A stretch of DNA of 64,000 nt from Volvariella volvacea V23 (Eukaryota > Basidiomycota > Agaricomycetes > Agaricales > Pluteaceae): the NCBI GenBank assembly GCA_000349905.1, contig KB722737.1, forward strand, positions 2,245,158-2,309,157, given 5' to 3'. Of the stretch, positions 1-8,268 are shown piece after piece. The translations under genes and the position numbers were made by a program. Below the pieces are notes generated by a model. It was not told where the DNA came from, made no database searches, and saw nothing but the letters and a program-made list of their open reading frames with translations. Numbering within the stretch: the stretch's first letter is position 1; each line of letters opens with the position of its first letter.

Positions 1-1080
1 CCCAAGACAGGCGCGGGAAGAGTACCTGGCTCAGCATTTACCGAATGCCCAGTTCCTCGACTTGGATGAAGTTGCCGGTCCCCATGAACTTGGCTTGAAG
101 CATATGATGCCATCTCCACAGGTCTTTGCTGATGCATGTGGTACGGTAGAGTCGTTTCATATAGCGATGATTGCCTGCTTATATCCTTCTAGGAGCGATG
201 GGTATCAAACCATCCTCTCATGTCATAATGTAATGCTCCTAGGATTGCTCCGAGGTGATGGCACTGATCGTCTGAACCAGCTACGACGCACATGGTGTCT
301 TTTCTGCTCCCCGAGCACTGTTCATGTTTAAGACATTCGGGCACGCGAACGCGAGCATCATTAACGGAGGCCTGCCGCGGTGGCTCGCGGAGGGCTTTCC
401 AACAGAATCAGGTGAATCCCGCAAGAGTTTATTAGCGACGTATCCCCCGCCGACGCTATTCACTGGGGCAATCAGAAGTATGATATTTTCGCGAGAAGTG
501 ATAGGCGAGCTCACCGATCATCCTGCACCTAGATTACGAACAAGTTGTTGAAAACTCGAAACGGGATATGAATGACCCAGCAGGAGAGCTCGTTCTGGAC
601 GCGAGGTCTCATGGCAGGTCTGTTCCCAGAATCCTTCTTGCTCTTCATAGTTAACCGACTCCTTCAGATACACCGGAAAAGACCCAGAGCCGCGTCCTGG
701 GTTGGCTTCGGGCCATATCCCTAATTCGTTCTCCCTGCCATTCAACACATTCTTAAAACAAAACCAAGGCCTCAATAATACTACATACACCACTCTTCTG
801 TCTCCAAAGGAGATCAAAGAAGCTCTTATTAACGCTGTTGGACTGCAACGCGCGCAACTCATCATCGACGGAACGGCGTCTGCTGTGACCACATGTGGAA
901 GCGGTATGACAGCAGGCGTTCTCTGGCTCGGCTTGCAATTACTTGGAGCACATAAAGTTGCGCTATACGACGAGGTTGGTCATCCAGTTGCCCAATTCGT
1001 GCGTACAATGACTTATCTGGGCCCAGTCTTGGACAGGGTATGCCATGCGTAAGGAAAGCGTAATTGAAAAATCAGCTTGA
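1..1080 (+). CDS. TUM1: 3-mercaptopyruvate / thiosulfate sulfurtransferase (TUM1-like), 5' partial
   Basis: Two-rhodanese-domain sulfurtransferase that moves sulfane sulfur from mercaptopyruvate or thiosulfate to acceptors; fungal Tum1 feeds tRNA thiolation. The window opens inside the N-terminal domain, reading in frame from base 2. I join exons 2-140, 193-229, 281-477, 533-617, 668-974 and 1027-1080; every junction is GT-AG and restores family sequence. Seen: PRALFMFKTFGH, INGGLPRWLAEGFPTES, LDARSHGR, SGHIPNSFSLPFNTFL, then the C-terminal active-site loop CGSGMTAG with the catalytic Cys. The end reads SWTGYAMRK...EKSA and stops at 1080. CG-S-G-M-T is closer to the mercaptopyruvate type (CGxGVT) than to classical rhodanese (CRKGVT). 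Start and first residues lie outside the window. Substrate preference is inferred. Confidence 0.9.
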
Positions 1081-1275
1081 GGCCGTCTACCGTCTCCACT
1101 GCATACATAGTCCAATGTTAAATTTATCACGGCCTCGCCACGAGGAATGAGGTGTGAGCATAGATATATTACATTGGATTGGCATTCCCAATATTGATAA
1201 CAATACGGTGATAGTATACATGACTCAGCTTTCTACTACTCATACATTTTGGTCCGTGATGTCTAGGTATGAAAT

Positions 1276-2379
1276 TCAGTTGCAAGTTTGTAACATTGCC
1301 ACAAACGGCGGTGGTCGGTCTGGTACTTTCCCCAGCACACGCGCAGCTGGGAAGCAATCAGGGCCAGATTTCAGAGAACAATCGGAGAGACATACGCCGA
1401 CCACTATATTGGACTTCCACTCGGTGTTGCTTCCCTCTACGTAAGTGGGTGACATTCCAACTGCGGGCAAGAAGCTCAGAAGACCAGACAATTGCAACCA
1501 TGCCCAATTTTCCTCACCTCTCAGTTAAGAATGCGTTGAACCCTTTGCTCGCTAATTGTTTTAATAGCTCCTGCCGCGCAAACCCAACAGCCCTACCAAC
1601 GTCTACCTTTTGTTTGACGTCTCTAGCCTCAAAGAGATAGGTGCCATGAGCGTCAGACTCGCTAATCGCTGTGATATCTAAATCTTGAGAAGATATGGTG
1701 GCAAATGTTAGTCGTGCACCGCAGTATGACTCGAAATAAGCAACACCATTCACCTTCCTCCTCATCATCGTAGTGAGTTGGTACAGGCTCGATTCCCTTA
1801 CTGTCTACGATCTCCCAAGGAACCTCTTTTCGGCGAAAGTTGAACATCATTATAGAGAGCGAGGATTGAAGGCACTGGGGCTCAGGCAGGTGATAGATAG
1901 ACGAGTTTCCTCGGCAGAAAGGTGGCCAGGGTACGTAGGCAGTTACAGGGCGTATATATGTACACGGGACTGCGTCTGTACCCCTGCCGAATGGCCATTC
2001 GCACTGCCACTGAGGCCACCCAATGTCAATTCGTCCATCAATAGGTCAAAGCCCTGGCCCGCAGTTTTGATCTCGTTGACAATTACCGATTGCGTATATT
2101 CGCACCAAACCTAAAAAAGCGTACAATACGTTATTAGGGAACCACATCTAAGGGGTCCTTACCAATAATTTCTTCGATATGACCTGCAGCCGGGAGGAGT
2201 CACAGGCTGATCGGCAAATGAGTCGACGTACGCCAGGTGGCTGGAGGAATCTGTGTTGGATCCACGGATACGTTGTCATCGGAAAACACCCATTTCCCAC
2301 CATGTCTACTCTTCTTATTCCTACGGATGAGCGCGATCGCATGACGGGTAGTGGGTTTTTGAACCGGGATATTTGTCAT
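1276..2379 (-). CDS. conserved hypothetical protein, multi-exon, family not named
   Basis: I do not recognise a named domain, but the spliced reading has the texture of a conserved agaricomycete protein. Proposed start is the Met at 2379 (MTNIPVQKPTTRH). Pieces in order: KWVFSDDNVSVDPTQIPPAT (about 2220-2290), an exon with VIVNEIKTAGQGFDLLMDEL (about 2000-2110), a short exon ending VPWEI (about 1810-1870), then YFESYCGARLTFATIS to GFARQELLKQLASKG (1520-1755). The C-terminal exons splice cleanly: ...TE|SWNVTHLRRGKQHRVEVQYS, then G-R|P-A-R and a final RPPPFVAML before the stop at 1276. The last two introns have good GT-AG sites and restore one frame. Upstream exon borders are less certain, and one intron (about 2115-2150) may be only 35 nt. 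No signal peptide or membrane segment is visible. Function unknown. Confidence 0.6.
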
Positions 2380-2696
2380 GCACCTAGACTAATGCCGCTT
2401 AGGTTACGCGTATATCAACACGATATTACTACTACTGCCTCATCGGAGTCAGCGCCATCATTACAAGGTTGAGGCTGGGTTCCATATTCGTCCCTATCAG
2501 CAACACACTTGTTCTCGGGATTGCAAGGCGACGGAAGGAGTGGGGCAAGCAAGGAGCATCATAAACAGATCCGGATTGGATTGGCCGAGATACACATAGA
2601 GTGTTTGCCTTTCCCTACAATTATCATCGATCAAACCTATAAATATCACGTTTACACTGCAATTGGTCTCAACCCCTTTTGGGACTGGGATGTTAT
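2380..2696. other. intergenic, promoter side of the 1276-2379 gene
   Basis: Lies between the 3' end of the first BIM1-like gene and the start of the unknown gene; both are on the minus strand. I see no supported ORF, repeat or RNA gene. Confidence 0.5.
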
Positions 2697-3527
2697 TTAA
2701 ACGAAGAAAGCTCCCATTAGCCCAGCTATAGCAGAGGCGGTGAGCGTCAGCAAAACGTTCAACGAAGCTGTCATGAACTGGACACCAGAGGATTCCCCAG
2801 AACCAGTGGAATTACCGCCAGCACCGTTTCCTTGTGAGGTAGCATTGGAACATGTCCCGCTGGAAGGGATGGTGGCATTGTTCGACAAGGTCAAGTCAGC
2901 ACACTGTTAAACAGAGTAAGCCTCGTCGAGTATCTATTGTGGTGGTGATCATTACCTGGTATAACAGACCATCTCCTCCATCAAAGACGATCTAATGGAG
3001 GCTGAGCCGCGTAGTTGAAGGCATTGAACGCAGGAGCATACCTGGACGGTGACATTCTGACCATCCACCGCATTGGTCCCATTCGCATTAAAATTCAGGG
3101 GGATGCAAAATGTGCCTTCGCCATCGTCTTTGAAGAACGGAACCACTTGAACGAAGTCGCCGAAAGAGGTCGGGTTGCTCGAGTTCGACAGTAACACGCC
3201 AACTGGTTATGAAGGCCTGCAATCAGTGCCCAGTGTTATATAACAGGGGCAAAGTACTAACGAGTCCATGAAGGGTGTTCTGAATTGAAGGTAAAAAAAC
3301 CACCATCAAGGGGAAACCGCGTGCGGTTATCTGTAGCAGTTGAATAACCATCTAATCAAGGCGGTTATGAGTGCCAGGCGAGTAAGGACGCAGTATGGAG
3401 CCATACCACAGAAGGTAGGCTCCTGATTTTCAACAAATGGACCACGAGGAGGTGGAAATTGAAGCTGAAAATGTGCTTGGACGAGGCATGGTATAGCAAG
3501 GAGACAGGCCAAAGCGTGAATGTGCAT
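2697..3527 (-). CDS. copper acquisition factor BIM1-like / X325 LPMO-like protein, GPI-anchored (copy A)
   Basis: Secreted, cell-surface copper-binding protein related to lytic polysaccharide monooxygenases. Known X325/BIM1 members bind copper through an N-terminal histidine but are not polysaccharide oxidases; Cryptococcus Bim1 works in copper uptake. Seen: signal peptide [18 protein letters not shown], then mature His1 ([13 protein letters not shown]), the FC|DGYS junction, [36 protein letters not shown], and [15 protein letters not shown]. The stalk is Ser/Asn/Gly-rich and the C-terminal segment hydrophobic ([20 protein letters not shown]), as expected for a GPI signal. Five exons: the splices after FC, WT, VTVQ and LYQ all restore frame, with acceptors such as the one giving IVFDGGDG. 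A second copy lies directly upstream (3935-4773). Family call is firm; the copper role is by homology. Confidence 0.88.
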
Positions 3528-3573
3528 GGGACTGTGTACCCGTGGTGAACGTGGATAGACATAGACTGGTCTA

Positions 3574-3580
3574 TTTTATA
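3574..3580 (-). promoter_or_regulatory. TATA box of BIM1-like copy A
   Basis: Reads TATAAAA on the minus strand, 47 nt upstream of the start codon at 3527. Confidence 0.5.
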
Positions 3581-3611
3581 CGTTCTGGAGTGCATTAACT
3601 GGCCAGGCGAA

Positions 3612-3627
3612 GAAAAAAGTTTTTCGT
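3612..3627 (-). promoter_or_regulatory. upstream element shared by the two BIM1-like genes (copy A)
   Basis: GAAAAAAGTTTTTCGT on the plus strand, 32 nt beyond the TATA box. Nearly the same word occurs upstream of copy B at 4879-4893. Possible transcription-factor site or conserved A/T tract; no factor is assigned. Confidence 0.35.
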
Positions 3628-3709
3628 TCAAGAAGCATTTTTAGCTTCCTCTACCTGAAAGGAATGTTAATTGTCCTTGCGAGCACTTGTGGGAGTAGTG
3701 AGATGGATA

Positions 3710-3733
3710 TTAATAGCTCAGTTAATAGCTCAG
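3710..3733. repeat. 12-bp perfect tandem duplication
   Basis: TTAATAGCTCAG occurs twice in direct succession, about 185 bp upstream of the copy A start codon. Each unit holds GCTC, the core of fungal Mac1-type copper sites, but lacks the full TTTGCTC. Regulatory meaning is speculative. Confidence 0.6.
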
Positions 3734-3934
3734 TTCCTGTTACTCACGGTGAAGTTGCTTGTGTAGGCTAGTCTAAATGCCAGTCAGCTTCCACAAAAAA
3801 TTTTTTTGCCAGAGCCAATATGGTAGGAATCGTTGGAAGGTTGTCGGTCAGCAGTAGGAGCAGCATGAAGGTGGTACCATTATTCCATCACATATATATA
3901 ACTAAGATCTGTGGAAGCCTATGCGTAAATGCCA

Positions 3935-4773
3935 TTACAAAACCGACAATGCAATACCAGCGGCACCCATAACCATTGAGGCTAAGATGGGGAGTTGGTA
4001 TGCCTGGAGGGCACCACTGTCGCTTCCTGAGCCCTCGGAATTGCCCTCTTCCTCGTCGTCGCCGTGATCATGGCCATCATCCTCACTATGGCCTTCACCG
4101 TCACCGTGATCGTCGTGGGTAGTCTCGTTGGCGCAAGTGATAGAGGAATCGATGACCAAGTCGCTCGACAACGTCAAATCCGAACACTGTGACAGAACTT
4201 AATATGCGGTAGAGGATCTCATGTAAACACCTACTTGGTACAAGTCACCATCACCAGCCTGGTAGATATATTGAATGGTGACATTGGCACCATCGACGGC
4301 ACCCTCGATGTTGGCCTCGCTGATATTGAGAGGAATACAGAAGCTGCCACCAGCTTCTTCAGACGAGAAGTAGCGGACAAATTGTTGTTCTCCGTCAACG
4401 GCGAAGTCGCCAAAGGATGTTGGGTTTTCTGAGGTAGAAATTATAACACCAACTGTGCGACAGAGAGTTAGCTGCTCAGTACCAAATGCAAACACAACCA
4501 ACTTACGAGTCCAGGGACCATGGCTGGTGTTGAATTGGAAGAAGCCGCCATCCAAGGGGAAAAGGGTGCGGTTGCTGACTTCATTGTAGCCACCTGCAGG
4601 AGAACAAGGGTTCAACGCATCTGATAGATCAACCAACTTTGACTTTGCTTACTGCAGAAGTTGACTTGCTCATCAGCTACGAAAGGACCTCGCGGGGGAG
4701 GGAATCCAATGCGGAAGTGGGCGTTGGCAACACCCGCGAGGGCAGCAAGAACCGCGAGGGAGGCAGAGACCAT
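3935..4773 (-). CDS. copper acquisition factor BIM1-like / X325 LPMO-like protein with His/Asp-rich stalk (copy B)
   Basis: Paralogue of the gene at 2697-3527. Seen: signal peptide MVSASLAVLAALAGVANA, mature His1 ([13 protein letters not shown]), FC|SGYNEVSNRTLFPLDGG, SHGPWT|LGVIISTSENPTS, FCIPLNISEANIEGA, YQAGDGDLYQ|CSDLTLS. The start is the Met directly before the signal peptide at 4773; the longer upstream ORF has no such feature. Four exons. Junctions after FC, WT and LYQ match copy A; the extra copy A intron after VTVQ is missing. Between the domain and the hydrophobic C-terminus (SMVMGAAGIALSVL, a GPI signal) the stalk is rich in His, Asp, Glu and Gly. That could bind extra metal. Copper handling is inferred from the family. 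Confidence 0.9.
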
Positions 4774-4833
4774 GGTGTTGTTCGAAAAGCTGGAGCAAAC
4801 TTCTGCTGCATGAGAGGCTCGCAAATATGTTGA

Positions 4834-4840
4834 ATTTATA
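4834..4840 (-). promoter_or_regulatory. TATA box of BIM1-like copy B
   Basis: Reads TATAAAT on the minus strand, 61 nt upstream of the start codon at 4773. Confidence 0.5.
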
Positions 4841-4878
4841 GTCCTGACGAGTGCGGTCCTCGATATGGGGCTATTGGA

Positions 4879-4893
4879 CAAAAAACTTTTTCG
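4879..4893 (-). promoter_or_regulatory. upstream element shared by the two BIM1-like genes (copy B)
   Basis: ACAAAAAACTTTTTCGT spans 4877-4893 on the plus strand; the part matching the copy A word (A-run, G/C, TTTTTCGT) lies 39 nt beyond the TATA box. Order and spacing are close to copy A. Confidence 0.35.
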
Positions 4894-5822
4894 TCAGTGT
4901 ATGGTACTGCACGTGAGGGTGCCAAGAGCACACTCAAACGAGAGTTGAATCATGCAAAGCCTCTCAGAAACCGCATCGGTCATGCTTGTTATCAGGGACC
5001 AGACGTGGTTGCAGTCCCAACTGATGTGGTCCACGTCGCCCCATACTTTGCAAAGGTTCAAGAGCTGGTTCAAGTCGGATAAACACCGGGCTTGTGATGT
5101 GATACTCCTGTGCATTACCATATATAGTTGCATTGAACGCCTCAAGAAAAGCGTTCCGCCTTGCTTGTGTACGTCGCTTTAGCTGGCGGATGCCACAGGA
5201 GATTGACAGTCAAGAGTCGCTAAGAGCCGTTATCTTGAGAGGCATTAGGAAGTCCTTATGCTTTGAGGTAAACCGTAACCAGCATGAAGCATCTAGAAGG
5301 CACCAGATATAAAAGCGCAGGAGACGATAGGGCCAGCAGAGTTTATACGGATTTAATAGACGTGGACACTGGACAATGTGCGAGGTGTTGCTATGTGCAT
5401 TCGGACTGAACCCGGAGGGATAGTTAAGATAGCGAGTAAGCCCGTCATAGCGATATCTTTTTTGATTCCTGGTCGGCAAGTGGGGTATATACCTAGGGTA
5501 CCCAGTTGAATGAGAGAGGTGTTTACATCTATCTCTAGCATGATGAGATGACTGAAGGTGTGCAGACGGTAGGACAAGAGGGTGGGGTCGTCGTCCTATG
5601 CTGAGGTCTATTGCATTGACACACATTTCGGGTGTGCAAAGACAGACAGCTGCTGGAGGAAATCGAAGGCAAGGATGCTCTGAACATGGTGAGGCCTTTT
5701 TGCGGTGGTCTAACAGGACCCCACATACCGCTGTGATCGCGTGATTAGTCGCCATCAGTCACGCTAGTCAACCGGCGCCAACGAGTTCAAGTGCCCTCTG
5801 CACGATAACATCCATCGTCACC

Positions 5823-6486
5823 ATGTTCAGGGCCATCCTCCTCCGAAATTCGCGAGCTATTACACGCACTCGTGCATCGTTCCCTATTTCTCGACAAGCA
5901 GTGTCCTTCGTTCGACTTCAGTCTACGCAGGCACCAGCTGACAATAAACCTCGCACACCAGAGCAGGAAGCTCGCAAGGCATCTCTCAAGAAGGCAGACG
6001 ATCTACAAAGAGATTGGGATGCAAAAATTCTCAGTTATGAGGATCTCAGACCCAAGACTGAAAGTCCCAGTCCAGTGGGTTTCTGTTCGTATGCATGCAT
6101 TCTCGTCAACAAACAGCTCTATCCACAACAGGACTCTTATTTGATTGACGTTCGTGAGCCGGATGAAGTCATTCAAGGCATGATCCCATCTGCAGTTAAC
6201 CTGCCATTGTCCGTTCTGGCAAACGCACTGCACCTGAACGAAGCCGCCTTCCTAGAGAAATACGGCTTCAACAAACCCAAGAAGGACCAAGAACTCGTCT
6301 TTTACTGCAGAAGTGGTATGCGAAGTACCACCGCCAGTGATGTTGCGAAGCGTAATGGCTATACAAAGTATGTCTTGTTCATCAATGGCCATTCTCATCA
6401 AGCTGAAGTTTGGAAATCTCAGCATCTTGAATTATAAGGGTTCTTGGTTGGAATGGACAGAGAGGGAGAGCAAAAAAGCATCTTAA
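5823..6486 (+). CDS. mitochondrial single-domain rhodanese (RDL1/RDL2-like)
   Basis: Thiosulfate sulfurtransferase-type protein. The N-terminus is basic and hydroxylated (MFRAILLRNSRAITRTRAS), a likely mitochondrial presequence. Seen: LIDVREPDEV, IPSAVNLPLS, LVFYCRSGMRST (catalytic Cys in the CRSGxRS loop). The last intron (6368-6422) joins GYT-AA to C and gives NILNYKGSWLEW, the usual rhodanese end, with a stop at 6484-6486. Ignoring this intron would give a wrong C-terminus ending at 6437. A first intron (6075-6131, 57 nt, stop-free and in frame) is needed to join the presequence region to DSYLIDV. Frataxin follows after 83 bp on the same strand, which fits a mitochondrial sulfur/iron setting but does not show co-regulation. 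Confidence 0.9.
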
Positions 6487-6569
6487 ATGTAGCTATGACT
6501 TGTGTATTTATCGGTCCGGTTCGTACCGCCAGGACGTGAATTGTGACCTGTGACCGAGACTTCACGGTC

Positions 6570-7243
6570 ATGTTTGCTCTCTGGCGCCGTCAGCTTGCTC
6601 GGTGCTTTTGGACTTCCACAAGGACTCTTCGCGTTTTTCATCATGTCCGAGTCCCTTCTCCAAGCCGGACGCGGAGTATAGCCAATGTGCGGTGTTTTAC
6701 GACCCCGCCTCCCCATACCAACACGAGGTCCGTTTTTAAGCCGTCGCATTCAAGTTTGCCTGTCATTGTTATCCAGTGAGCTGCCTATGGAACGATACCA
6801 TGCATTGTCGGATGCAACAATGGAGTCCCTTCTTGACTCACTGGAAATTTTGTTGGATGGAATAGCCAACCCTAACTATGAAGTTGAATATCATGTAAGT
6901 GCCCTTCGTGTTCCTAGCATTTCACAACTGAGCAGACAATAGAGTGGTGTGCTAACACTGTCCCTTGGCGAGCATGGAACGTACGTGATCAATAAACAAC
7001 CACCGAACAAGCAGATATGGTTGTCCTCTCCAATCAGGTATAACCTCAGGTTGTGTCAGCCTGCAGCATGCTGAAAACTGTTATAGCGGTCCAAAGCGGT
7101 ACGACTACACGGAGTCACACGATGATTGGGTATATTCGAGAGACGGAGTTGCCATGGGCGAATTACTGAACAAGGAGTTAAGTAGGGCATTGGACACCAC
7201 TGTAGACCTTGGTATCTCCCACATTTCTAAATTCGAGATATAA
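6570..7243 (+). CDS. YFH1: frataxin, mitochondrial iron-sulfur assembly factor
   Basis: Frataxin stimulates the Nfs1-Isu1 Fe-S assembly complex in the matrix. The start at 6570 gives a basic presequence ([20 protein letters not shown]); an in-frame Met at 6543 is possible. An intron at 6728-6776 joins it to [13 protein letters not shown], the first helix ([15 protein letters not shown]). The following exons give [23 protein letters not shown], then [20 protein letters not shown] and [20 protein letters not shown], matching the conserved frataxin sheet with its Asn/Gln/Trp surface. Stop at 7243. The acidic first helix, used for iron binding in relatives, is present. All four exons are joined by GT-AG introns of about 50 nt. 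Confidence 0.93.
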
Positions 7244-7431
7244 GAAAATCTGATTGTTCCGCATACTTGAGTGCTTTGCGGCGAGGCCTAGTTTCAATCC
7301 TTCGCCTCCAGAGGACCATTGAAGCACACAAACTGACTCTGTTCCGAGATCAGATGCCATAGGAATACAGGATGCGTTATGTGACAAATTGATGAGAGGA
7401 GTGCCAAGGCTTTAAGAGTTGCTCTGTGTCC

Positions 7432-8089
7432 TCAGCTAGGATAATCCGATGTGCCCAATCCAAGCTCTCGCCGGCGGCTCAGGACCGCCTCTTTGAGGGA
7501 TCTAGTAATTACTAGGTTAACACCCAAAGAGCAGAGACGAGAGCTCGAAATACCTGTTCATGTGCTCGTATGTCAAACCCAGCTGTATGTCCTTTCGCTC
7601 GACTTCGTTTGCTTGGTTTGAATTTGGTTGAGCTGATCCTATGGACCAGTGAACTCCAGCATGATTTGAAGGGTCAAGTGGCTTGCTCGGTGGCGCGGGG
7701 TTTATGTGCAGACTTTGTACATGAGGTATTAGAGCGTTATGGTGCAGTACGTGCTTGGTAGGGATAGACTGCGATAGTAGACGGTGTTGGTGTGCAATGT
7801 GAAGATCGTGAAGAAGTTTATTGACATCAGCGTATGTCGCGTATTGCTTGGGGTCGATGTGCACCATATCCTCGGTCCCATCCCACTCTTCCTGGTCATC
7901 CATCTCTACCTCTGCGTCTGGCGGGGGCGGCGGTTGGTCTACCCAGCCTCGGAGCGTGCCATCCAGTGGTGGGGGTGCAATACGGCGCCTTTTGAATCGT
8001 CTGTCTATATCTATGGCCAGAGGTTCACCCAGTGGCATATCTGAGTTCAGCGAAGGCGAGGGTGAGGGTGCTCTTTGTCGCTTCAGCAT
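7432..8089 (-). CDS. hypothetical protein, Pro-rich with basic nuclear-signal-like segment
   Basis: Two exons: 7554-8089 and 7502 downward (7432-7501), joined across a 52-nt intron so that HMN-R|SLKEAVLSRRRELG reads through to a stop at 7432. Without the intron the frame would end at 7517 with an odd hydrophobic tail. The N-terminus is basic and Ser/Pro-rich (MLKRQRAPSPSPSLNS), followed by RRFKRRRIAPPPLDG (nuclear-signal-like), an acidic stretch (EMDDQEEWDGTEDMVHID), and a His-rich helix-like region (DLHIAHQHRLLSQ). It ends in YEHMNRSLKEAVLSRRRELG. I do not recognise the family. It shares a 179-bp divergent promoter with the WDR70-like gene. Confidence 0.7.
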
Positions 8090-8268
8090 TTCGAGTCACC
8101 AAGGTAGATATTTTGGCACCCTGTAGAGGAAGGTGGTAAAGGAGGCGTAAGCACATTGCATTGGGAGGTTATTGCTTCAGCTGACTGTCCGCATCAGGGT
8201 CTGGTTTGCTAACGTAAGCACGCCACCTCTCACTCGCCTTGCACCGCGACGCTGTGAGCCAAAGCACC

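Larger units (their letters stand above)
3528..3934. other. intergenic between the two BIM1-like genes
   Basis: Holds the copy A promoter (TATA at 3574 and the shared element at 3612) and a perfect 12-bp tandem repeat at 3710-3733. No supported gene. Confidence 0.6.
4774..5822. other. intergenic, divergent promoters of BIM1-like copy B and the rhodanese gene
   Basis: About 1 kb. Besides the copy B promoter near 4834-4893 I see no gene that I can defend. A long minus-strand open frame (5210-5755) has no recognisable domain and an atypical, Cys/His/Pro-rich composition. Confidence 0.6.

Noticed and set aside
5210..5755. Minus-strand open frame of 181 codons in the BIM1/rhodanese gap
   Set aside because: No domain, no promoter logic, biased Cys/His/Pro/Arg composition, and no splice-supported extension. 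It looks like chance openness.
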